Part shown: positions 47,201 through 59,200 of the stretch, one piece after another
How positions within the stretch are numbered: position 1 is the stretch's first letter
How the letters are laid out: every line of letters begins with the position of its first letter
DNA from: Brachycybe producta
Taxonomy: Eukaryota > Arthropoda > Diplopoda > Playtdesmida > Andrognathidae
Assembly (NCBI GenBank): GCA_036925085.1
Contig: JAUPFP010000030.1
Span: forward strand, 2,079,045 to 2,143,044
Length of the DNA: 64,000 bases
Direction: 5' to 3'
The notes under the pieces: generated by a model
The model's input: only the letters and a program-made list of their open reading frames with translations
What the model was told of the DNA's origin: nothing
Database searches by the model: none
Position numbers and translations under genes: made by a program

Positions 47201-50200
47201 CACAAAGGCAAGTAACCACAAGTACCGAAAGCAAAACTGTAACGGCACTAGCCGTGGCCACGATGATCCACTGATCCCAATCGGACAACAATCCTTTCGT
47301 TTCCATAAATCCTTCATCGGATGCAAATTCGGGAGCAATCGTTCCTGCATGAAGCCATATAAGAAAACGAATTCAAGATAGAAGTGAAAACAAAGGCTCA
47401 GAAACCAAGAAAAAAAAATGAATTGACCTCCGGTAAGCGTAAGTGTAGCAAAGTCATTTACGCTTATTGAAGGTCCCGCGCTGTTAAACGCCGTCATACG
47501 TAACGTATACCAAGTAGCCGATTCAAGATTTGGTATAACCATAAGTTTCTCTTCTGCCTTGATACTTTCCGATACGATTTGCCAGCTGTTGCTGTTTTTT
47601 AATTTGTACTCGAGCATGTAATTCTGAATTGGACAACCGTTGCTAATCCACGTTGAAAGATAGACCGTGATGGACGTTGACGCTTCCTCGATCAACTTTT
47701 CTTTCTCCGGTTTTGAAGGAACTGTTTGGATATAATTTTAACCATGTTTTATGCTTTTAATAGTTTAAAATAATTATAAGCAATTAATTGTGCAGAATGT
47801 AAAGATCAACTTGAGAGTTATTACAGCTGATTTTCATGTCAAAAAGAAACTATATAACTCTTCATTATTCTGCATTCTGAAAACAAGTTTAATTTTTTTT
47901 GGGGGGGGGGGAGAATTAACAAAATTTTAAATTTTGAGGGATTTTTTTTGTCACCACTTGAAAATACTCATAAAACTTTATTTTAAAAGATATCAACATG
48001 ACAACCTCTCAAATAATTAATTTACTCTCAATTTCTTCTTTAGTTTTGCTTTTGTAAAATGCAGTTCAAAAATCAGTTCATCATAAACCACCATAAACGC
48101 AAAAAATAAAATTTTTCGCACTTATATACATTTTAGCATTAAATGAGCTTGAGCCACCAATAAAAGCTGGTTTCAGTGAAATCAACAGTGTTCATAGCAT
48201 AATTGTACCTGCACCATCTGTGGAAGAATGTAAGTGGGAAGACATAGGTCCAATGCCCAATTTATTGACTCCTGCCATTGCTATGAGGTATTTAGTTCCA
48301 CATCGAAGATTCTTAATCTTGAATTTGTCAGCTGTCTTAGAAATATTCACTTTTTCCCAATGTATTTTATCATCTGCTTTGTATTGTAACACATATTCTA
48401 AAATAAAGATGAAGTAAAGTCATCTGAAGTTATTTGTAAAAACAATACACAGAGCCGTAACTAGAGCCAGGCCACTGAGGCACCTAGTGCCTCTCGTGCG
48501 TGCAAAGCTTACAGACCCAAAATAACTAGAATAATTATACTAATTGGACGCCAGTTTTATTCTTTCCTTGGGAGCAAAATTAGATAGTTACGGCTCTGAA
48601 ACGACACAACATAAAAGAGAAAAACTTGTTCAATTGTACCTTGCAATGATAAACCTCCGTTCTTTCCAGGAACGAATTTGATTTCGATCGAATCTAACGT
48701 TGTCGTTACTATGGTTATGTTTGGAGGATGCGGAGGTTCTTAAAAGTAAATAAAAATTCAAAACTTGAGAAACTTAAGAGCTTAAGTTCCTATGAAACAT
48801 CTCCATTTGTAAATGAATTTGTTCTGAAAACCTGTTAATTATATACCTAATACTAGTATTTCAAACATGATTTCGTCTTTTCCGAATTCGTTTTTAACAT
48901 GACACGAATAGGTTCCAGCGTCATCACCACGGACAACATTAACTGCCAAGGATCCATCTACATTGATTTGATGTCTTTCGGATCCCTTGATTGGCTTATC
49001 GCTAAATAAGAATCAAAGTTTCAACAATTGCTGGTTATAATTATACTATTAAAAATCGTGAATAAAAATTGTAACAACTTCTAATCCAGAAATCAAAATA
49101 ATTGCATGAAAAATATACAAATTAATGATAGTTGATTATATTTATACCAAACCTAAATAATACAAAAATAACTATGTTTTTTCTACAAAAAAAAATTGTT
49201 GTATAGTTTTCAAAAAATAAATGACATCTCTAAACTAATAATCATTGTTAATTTTGTGTGAAAATTTCAGTAAACTCAAGCTATTTTATCATCATATGAC
49301 TGCTTATAATATAACATCATAAAAATTGATTCATTAATAATGAAAACCAACCTATAATACCATCGTAGATCGGGAATCGGATTTCCGACAGCACGACAAG
49401 GAAGACTGATGTTTGTATTCCACATGGACACAACTTTCTCGCCAAACGTGACTATTCTGGCAGGAACTGCACAAAATGACGAACAAATTCGTGTTAACAA
49501 GAAATAAATTAAAATGTTAAATGTTTATTGAATCGTAAAACAACCTAAAGGACCATCTGGATACTGAGTGATAACTTTCGTAGGTTTCCCTTCACCAACA
49601 GATGTTGAAGCTGTCACCCAAAATTCATAACGATTATCTCGGCTTAAGTTCTTCACTTCGTAAAAACTATCCGATGCCGATATAGTGTATTTTTCAATCA
49701 CCTAGATAACAACATTACTATTAATCAGTATAGTTACCTCAGACAAAAATATTATTTGTAAATTAAATCAATTAATTTACCTTTGTAGGACTGTAGACTT
49801 TTCTGACATAAACGTCATACTGTTTTAATATGCCATTTGCAAAAGCCGGAGATTTCCAGGATACTGTTACTGAGCTGTCAGATGCTGGAACCGCAACGAT
49901 TGCAGCCGGAGGATCGGGAACTTTCACGATTACAAGATAAAGAACATGTTAATATTCTCAAAAAATGGTTTGACCATTCGCAATGAAATCAGTCAATGTT
50001 GGAATAAATTACTTTTCAAAGTAATTAATTAAAATTGCAAGTAACATCCGTAACATTAATAACAATTACTAAATTAAAAAAATAAACTAGTGTTATTCAT
50101 TTTTACAAAACATTTGAATTACTTTCCAATTACAAATCTGATGATAGAGCAAAAGTGTGACGTCATCGAATGTAAAACCGTTAAAAACAACAATTACAAA

Positions 50201-53200
50201 AGTTAATATTGTAAGTTATGCTCAAACAAACATCAGTCTGCTACTTGGACAATAATCAAGAATAGGTAACTCAAGTTCTGATCAGTAGTTTCAGAACAAA
50301 ACTGACTTGAAATACAAAAACAATAGCAATCTGAAAAGTAATTGCATTTTTCCATTGAAATAGTAACTTAATTACAGTAATGGCAAAATACATTCAAACA
50401 CTGGAAATAATTAAGTGTTTTACTTTAAACTTACAATCTTCTAATGTCCTACAAAAAATGGGTTCACTAATGGCACCGTTTCCAGCTTTGGTGTAAGCAG
50501 AAACTTGAAAACTGTAGTTAGTAAATTTTCGCAAACTCTCGATCATATACTTGGATTCCTTAGTAGTTATATTTCTTTGAGATGAATTTTCAGCTAATGT
50601 ATACAGAGATACCAAAATTTAAATTAACAAAGCTTCAAAAACTTATTGAATTATCAATTTACAAGAAAAAAAAAATCACCGTGAATTTCTTCAACTGGCT
50701 TATAAACAATTTTGTAACCCTGAAGAATACCATTGACAGATAACGGAGGTGGTGACTGCCACGTAAGAGTTATTTGTTTAGCAGTTGGCGAAGTACAACG
50801 AATACCAACCGGTGGCACACTGGGAACTGATACAACGAGTAGAATATATTGTCAAATTCACAATTAATAATGTTTATAATGTTCCTTATCATGTTCATGC
50901 CATTGTCAATTAACATGTATCCATGTATACATGCATCTATTTACCATCTTCTGCTGTAGTTGCGAGAACAGGTTCAGAAGCAGGTCCAATGCCAGGCCCG
51001 TTGTAAGCTTCCACTACAAACTCGTAAATAGTGAATTTTTTCAAGTTGCTAATTTTGACCGAAAACTCTTTGTTGGAATTGTTTAAAATATCGATCGTCT
51101 TGTACACCAACGGGTCGTTTAAACTTTGAATTTTGTAGCCAACTCGATAGCCTCGTAATTTTCCATTGTGTGCCTCTCTTTTTGGCGGCTGTAATTATTA
51201 AAGTATCCAAATATAACCAAGCATGAAGAATATTTGCAAGTCTTCAGTATTGCTGTAATTTTGTTACAATATTAAGTTGCACATATATGAAGTAAAACTA
51301 TTTCATATGCACTTGTTATAGTGTACATCAAATGTCAGCAGCAACATAAAAACATACCTTCCACGTTACTTTAACGGTATGCATGTCGACAGCAACGACA
51401 CGAATATCCTGTGGTGGTGCCGACGGTGCTGCATGCAAGAAAAAGTAAATATATCATGGCTACCGTCAAAAAATCTATCGTGCTAATTGCAAAACTGCAA
51501 CTCAAATTTGGCTTTTATTTTCCAAACAATTTAAAAAAAAACAAGAAAATTTGTTTAAACATCGCCAATAATCTAAAAAAAATGCTGACTAACGTTAAAT
51601 AATATAACACATCAAGTAGGTATTATACCTTCTTCGAGAGTGAGGACTTCAACTACTTGACTGTAATTACTTCGACCTAATTCGTTATAAGCATATAACC
51701 GAACTTCGTATTTCGTTGCAGGAATGAGATCAGCAAACGTGTAAGACAGTTCTTTCGGACTGATCGACACGTTAACAACATCTAGAAGTCGACCGGCTTC
51801 TGTCATGAGAGAGATAAAACAATTCTCATTCGACATTTTGTTGTAAAAATGTAAAAAAAGAGTAATCTTGGTCATCGAAACCAACCTAAGTCTTTGGGTC
51901 TGTATTCAATGACATATCCTAAGAGTGGAGAATTCCCCAGAAAGGGTTCGGTCCACGTTATATCAGCTCCACGACTTGATTGGTTCGAAACTTTTATCTT
52001 TTTCACTTGGTCTGGTGGTTCTATAATCAAGTAATCATTAATTTAAAATTGAATACTAAAACAAGAGTCTCACAAAAACGCGGAAATTGCAGAAACTGTA
52101 GAAAAGACTATGGCACTCTATAAAACATATTTGTAAATAATTTGAAAATGCAGAAACCCCTCTAATATGAGTGCAATTAATGGGAAATTGCAGAAACTCA
52201 CTGAAAATGAATGTATAATTAAGATGGTTTATGAAAAGCTCATTTTCGAACACTTATTTTGTGTTTCAGGTGCAAAATGAAGAGAAACTACAAAGTGTTT
52301 TAGAAACTAGAAGAGTAGCTCAATTATTTAAGAGCATTTTCTTCAAAATAAACTTTTTATAGACAAAAATTAAAAAATATCGATTTCTAAGCATGATCTG
52401 CTTAAAGTTGAGCCAGTTTTAAACTCAGAAAGCTTATTTTGAAATATATCAAGATGAACTCTTCTAGTTTCTAAAACACCTTCAAGTATTGCTCCTAAAA
52501 GACAGAACAATCATTGTTTGAGAGGCGTTACACTTTAAACCCACTTGTACTCATTTAATATGTTTGTCTGAAGTTTCTACTAATTTGCATTGATTTTTTT
52601 TACTAATTTTCCAAGTGTTTCTACATTTTCAATTCATTTACAAAGGCGTTTTTATTAGTGTCATAGTTTTTTCTGCAATTTCTGCATTTTAAGAGTTTTC
52701 TATATAAAAAAAAAGGTGTTAAATGTTCACTAGATTGAAAAAACAATCACTTTTAATGGTAAAAGTACCTTGAACTGTAACAGTTATGTTTGTATTATCT
52801 TCTCCGAATGCGTTTTTGGCAGAACATGTAAAAGTCGACGAATCCTCACGATGAATCGATTGAATTATTAATTCCGAAGCTCTTCCTTTTCCTGTAGTAA
52901 ATGTTTGTACCCTGTATCTATATAACGCATTGCAAAGTTTTACCATGATATGTTGCCAACTAGATCAATATATATATTATTTTTAAAAAAACACTCATTA
53001 GTACCTAGAATTACGTGTAACTGGTATTGGCAGTGAATTTCGTGTCCAAGATACGTCTACTGGTTCATCTCCAGAAATTTCACAAACTATTGTAAGATTT
53101 TGATAAACTTTGGCCACTAAAACTTGAACGGCCGATTTTACTTCAGGAGGAACTAAATTATAAGAAGAACAATAACAAAAGTTGCAACACATTGGGCATT

Positions 53201-56200
53201 GTATACATTTTCAGCTAAATGAATTTGAAAAATTCCTCTGCAACCAAAAACGCCGGTAGCAGAAAGACAAGAGTTCAATTTCCAGCATGCAAAAACCTGA
53301 ATATATAAATATCAAGCTTTTTTTCAAACTATAATAGTAAATAAATTCGCCTAAATTTTTTTTTAAAAATAATATATCTTTAAAAATAATTTTTATAGAA
53401 GTTTCTAGTTTACAAAACGGTTTTAATCATTTAGAATTGCAAACTGTACAAGTGGGCGTGCCCATTCAGCCTTAGTCATGATACTTTACACTTTGCAATT
53501 GTTATAATTTTGCTCTTTTCTAATATTGTGAACTGCTAGACAAATGCAATTTGATTACCATTTACGTATAAGTGCATAACAATGCTCAATCCTTCGTCTA
53601 TTCCATTCGTTGCTTGACAAACATAAAAACCTTCGTCGGAAGCTTCGGCACTTGTCACCAACAAAGAGCCGTTACTATAGAGAAACTGTCGCATATTAGT
53701 TGTGATTACTTCTTTTCTATTTCCCGGCTGTATGCCTGTAATAATTAATTAAAAAAGGAAACAAGTGTAGGCCTATTAGTTTTATGACAGGTGCCAATAC
53801 AAGTATACTCTATTTAGAAACACCCAAACATAAAAGCCTTGCACACATTTGATGAAAAGGCTGCAATTATAATTATTCATATAATAAAAAGTTATAATTA
53901 CAGAATCATTATTAGAAGCAATAAAGTTATAACATGTTGCAATTATTTTCAAAACTGACATCAAAATGAAAACACAAATGTAAAAATATAAACTAAACCA
54001 AAATACCTTCTGCTTTCATCCACGTAATTGAAGGTTGAGGTGATCCATCGGCCTGACAATGTAAAACGACGTCATTGCCAAGAGGTACGGACGTATCTTT
54101 AGGTTCGATCAACCAATGTGGAGCAACTGTGGGGAACAATTAATCGAAACGAAACCACGATTCCATTGAGATTTCTTTTTATGAACAAATCAAGGTGAAA
54201 TTTAAAGTGTTGTTAGAAACTAGAACGGGTAGCCGAATCACTGAATAGTATTTTCAAGTTGATATATTTTAAAATATACTTTTTAGAAACAAAATATTTA
54301 AGAAATATAATATGGTTAAAGTTGGGTTATTTTCAAACTTACATGAAAGCTTATTATTAGAGATATTAATCATTAAAAACATCCTTAAGTTATTGAGCTA
54401 CCCTTCTAGTATCTAAAAAAAAAGAATAATCAGACTATACGAGAGGCGTTTAATTACACTTTAAAACCAACTTTATGGCAATTTTAAATTCTCCACGTTC
54501 AATTTTCAAGCTTATGTTTGACCAAAAAATAAAACAAGATTTGGTCAATTAAAAACTGCCATAAAATGTTTATTTTTTTAAAAGATATCAACTTAAAAAT
54601 GGTATCAAATGATGGAGCTACCATTCTAGTTCCTAAAACACTTTCTAGTTTCTCTTAATTTTGCTACTGAAAGATGTAATAACTAGGGTTCGAGGGGAGT
54701 GTTTACAATTTAATACCATTCATTACCATTAACAAATAGGTGAGCCGTATGAAATGCGGATCCTGCAGAATTCGTCGCAACACAAGTGTAATTGCCGTTG
54801 TTACGAGGATTAATTTCGTTTATTGTTAAAATGCTAGAGAAATCATCGAGTTCTCTGATGCTCACATCCTGATCCGATTTAATTGAAAGTCCATCTTTCC
54901 ACCAAACCAAATGGATCGGAAGATCTCCATCGCTAACGACACACTGAAGCCTCGAACGCATTCCCTCGCGTATTACTTGATCTTGAAACGAAAATGGCGT
55001 AATCTTCGGAGGAACTGTTACAAAAAACAATGAATTTGTCTTAAGAAATCACTTAGGCAACATCATCCTGGTGGATTGTAAAATAGTAAAACGTGCCAGA
55101 AACTTCCACAAGAATTGTAACTTGAGCTCTCTGTCCGTTCTTATTCCAGGCCGAACAAGAGTATTTGCCGGCATCTTCAGTCTTTTTCACTTTCTCGATG
55201 ACTAACGTTCCATTTGGATAAACCGCTTGACGGATATTTATCGGTAATAGTCTACCCTCTGAATTATAAATGGAAATGGTTAATAATTTAACATCATTAG
55301 AAACATGAGCCATGTACAGTATATTGTACTAGATTCTTCACCTTTTTCCCATTGGTAAACTTGTATAGGATGTCCATAAACTGGACAGTGAATAAATATA
55401 GTTGAGCCTGCGACATAAATCTGTTTGGGAATCTGTCTTCCAAATGGAGGTCCTACAAAAATCAATTACAGACATCTGATTTACAATCATAAGATAGTCG
55501 CAAGCAGTAATCGCATGTAAAGAATGACTGTACATAATTAAATTAATTTTTTATGTACTGAGTAATTCCCCCACATGACTTTTCAAAGATTGTAATTTGT
55601 AATGACAATTTTTTAATTACATTTTTAATTTACAGTGGAAACCGTTTAACACGAAATGGAAGGGATTAGAACATTTTCTTTTTCACGTGCCATTTTTTTT
55701 GTTAAAAGAAATTACTTTTATGCTATAGTATAAGGAACCGAAAATATAATTCGTGTTATTTGATTTTTCGTGTAATCACATTTTTTTTATGTTATATTTT
55801 TATGTATAGGTCTAATCAGTTTTGTAATTGTTATTTTTAATGTTTTTTTTTACATTTGATATAATTAGTAATTGGAAAATAATTCAAATTGTTTTGAAAA
55901 ATGAATAAGTAACTGTAATTAATTTCTTTTTATAATTTTATAATCATAATTAGTTTTACATTGCTGTAAGTAGTAATTGTAATTAGTTTTTCACTGGTTC
56001 AATTTGTAATAATTGTAATTAAAAACTTTGAGAAGTAATTTAAATGTTTTGGGAAAACCAGTAATTGCAATTAATTTCTTTTTAAAATTTAGTAATTGCA
56101 ATTAAATAATTTCGTAGTTATTAATTTCAATTAAATAGTTTTTCACTGATATAGACTAATTACTAATTAGTGATTGTAACCAATTACTTTGAAAAGTAAT

Positions 56201-59200
56201 TAATTTTGTCTCAATATTGATCTCGAGTATGAACAACAGCAATATGTTTACAATTAAAACACTAATTTGCCTTTATGCATGTGTAATTAACATAGACTTT
56301 AATATAGTATCTAAACAGTTGTTTGAAAACTAACAATCAGCCATGAATTAATCAAATGTAACATTTGTTTAGTTACTTTCACACAAACTGATTTACCGTG
56401 AACATTAATCCTAGCAGAATGTAATAGTTTTCCAGCTTTGTTGTTCACAATACATTGGTACAGTCCAGCATCCTTGACATTAACGCTTTTAATGTGAAGA
56501 ACACTGACAGTGTTTCCATTCACATCGACTCTTTCTTCAATTTGACTACTGTTGCCTTTGCGTAAACTCATGTAGTCCAGATTCCACGTCACTTGCGGTT
56601 GCGGAAGACCAAATGCAATACATTTCAAAGAAATAGTCTGACCGGGAGACAGAACTTTCTCTTCAAATGTCTCGATAAACCTTGGTTCAACATCTAAAGA
56701 AGTTTTTTAAAAAAAACACCACTATGTAGTAATCACAAAATTAATGTAGTGATTTTTTATAAGTCTAGACACTTTCTATTAGCTCAATTGGATAAAATGT
56801 TAAAAGCACAACTCAAAAACTTCCTTTTAAAGAAATAGTTTGACCAGAAGACAAAACTTTCTCTTAAAATGTTCCAATGAACATTTTTAAAACATGTTCA
56901 TAAGAATAACTTTGAAATCGGGAGACCGACGTCACCTTGGGGATTCAAGCTTCATGTATAAATAATTTTTGATGTTGCGTTGTCCAAATGCACTTTTTTA
57001 GAAATAGAACCTCCAATTTGCAATAGAATTACTTTTAAACCGAGAATTGCACCTCGGAAATGAAGACATTTTGATCTTGCAGGAGTTATTAGTAATATAA
57101 CGCATCCTTTAAATCTATTGCTGCTCTCTCTGTTCATGTGCAATTAAGTTTTGAAGTTGAGGAACCAGGAAATGAAGACATTTTTGTCTGCAAGATTTCA
57201 CTGGGAATGCGTTGCACCCAACAGTTCCATTCCCACTCTTCTAGTTCATGTGCGAAGGGGGTATGGGGACATATATTGAGCAATCCATTGAGGTGTTGTA
57301 ATCGTAAAAAGGTCAAGAACCCCTGATTTAGACAGTGCATTTGGACTAAATAGACCCGCTGCCACAGGTCCTCTGGGCTGCTTGCAGAGTAATTATTCAA
57401 ATTTGCAATTAAGTTTTAAAGTTGGATTGTCCAAATGCACCTTTTTAGAATAATTTTTTTCGCACATCGCAACCACAATCGCAAAATTCATTTCATGACG
57501 TCAACTGCGATTTTTTTCTACATATTTCTATTAGCCAAATTTGGATTAATGTTTAAAAAAAGGCACAAACACTTAATTGAAAAGTCAAATGCAACAATTA
57601 TTCCAAAGGTTGCAAAAAAAAAAAAAAGAAATCGCTAGTCATTTAGACAATTTAATCAAAATCTCAGACATTATTAACTGAGTTAGGCAAACTATACAAA
57701 TAAAGACGTACCCTCCCTCAGGAATCTAATGAAATCTATTGTTATTTGCTTTTATCTGATTACGTTTCAGTGTTCATTCCACCGCTTAATTGAAATAAAT
57801 ACTAACCATAAAAGCGGCGTCACACACACACTCACAAAATTGAACACAAATATCGAAACTCTCCCCAAAAAAAAAACTTATCTCTTTCTGCTACATTTGA
57901 AATTAAATACAAAATGGGAAGTCTTTTTAAGAAATAAAAAGAATCACCTTGCAATCGAAGTTCCGTAGTAGCCTGAGCCGACTGGAAGCCATTACCAACA
58001 AAACACTGATACATTCCTCTATCGGACAGTTTTACATCGGCAATGTTTAAAACAGTTGTTCTCTTAATGTCGGTTTCATTCAATGAAAGCCATTTTCCAT
58101 TATGAACCCATCTTATGGAAGTGACTGGATGTCCTGTTATTGAGCACTTTATCATGACCGAAACGCCTAAATCAACCACATGCATTCGTGGTTTGATTTC
58201 GGCATGTAATTTACCTATGCAATTAATCATAATTAATTACATTGAAACACTGATGAAACTACAAACAAGATAGAAAATAATTGCAAGCAGCATGCCAATG
58301 ACGAACTAACATAATTGCCAACCATTGGAATCGTACTTGTTGGCCCAATAACAGCTGAACCTGTTATCAATCACTGTGATATTGTGATTTTTTGGGCCAA
58401 TATTAAGTGCGCCATTGTTAAGCTTTACATGTATACGTTACAGCATTTGGTAACATTAAATGGGCCAAGTGATGGGCCAAAAAGTTAGTGCCAACTGTCA
58501 ACGTTTTGCCAACATAAATTCGTACATTGGGCCAACATGTTGTGCTACTTGAAATTTCCGATCGTCCTATATACCTGTGACAGTTAGAACAGTTTCCACT
58601 TGTTTCTTTCCGATATCATTTGAAGCTTCGCAAACATAAACGCCCGAATCCGAAAACTGAACATTTCTTATACGAAGGCCACTGCCCATTTTTTGCAATC
58701 TATCCACAGGAAGTAATGGATGAAGTTGATTGTTCCCAACATTTTTGTACCATCTTTGAAAATCAATATTTGAACAAACTTCTGTTTTAGTTGACTGTGA
58801 ACAAAAAGTAACTGGCAACATCTTTAAAATATGATATCGCAGTTATGTTCAACTCACTTGGACACTGGCAACGGATAACCCTGAGTTGCACATGGAATGA
58901 TAATTGTGTCACCTTCTTTTACAACGAGCACATCCTTCGTATCAACAATGGTTGGAAGTACATTTTCTTGAGGTACTATTTATACAACAATCAACAAACA
59001 ATATACATAAGGAGTAACCATTGTTAAGAAAAGTAATGTAGGCCCTACTTTAATCGATGGAAAATAGAAGTATTTATATTTATAAATGCCGTTGCCGTAA
59101 TATCCGCTATAATAATATTTACGTATACGGAAGATTTCAATTGCACCTATACACAAAACGAGCTTCGACACAACACACATACCGAAATTTAATATTTCCA

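Larger units (their letters stand above)
44300..47344 (-). other. Dscam: Dscam exons 29-36: transmembrane segment and cytoplasmic tail
   Basis: Exon 29 encodes a membrane segment at about residues 1636-1659 (WIIVATASAVTVLLSVLVV), followed by a basic stop-transfer stretch (KHKKRQQR). The tail of about 240 residues is spread over seven small exons. It holds a proline-rich stretch (PHPVPIPTAPP) that could bind SH3 domains, a VFPPPFEE stretch, and ENIYENVP, in which YENV fits the pYxN consensus of Grb2-type SH2 domains. The protein ends in LLKLK, which is not a classical PDZ ligand. Binding roles are inferred from motifs only. Confidence 0.9.
47428..52020 (-). other. Dscam: Dscam exons 16-28: FN3 1-4, Ig10, FN3 5-6
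   Basis: Residues 919 to 1610. FN3-1 is exons 16-17, FN3-2 exons 18-19, FN3-3 exons 20-21 and FN3-4 exons 22-23. Ig10 is exons 24-25 (SLPCRAV, LRWYY, TYSCHVKN). FN3-5 is exons 26-27 and FN3-6 exon 28. Each FN3 unit shows the proline-rich start (PPDQV, PPQDI, PPVGI, DPPAAI, PPHPPNI), an internal Trp in most units, and the Tyr-containing F-strand (TKYEVRLYAYNELG, TWYTLRMTAFNSAG). Splitting most FN3 domains over two exons is usual for this family. Confidence 0.94.
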
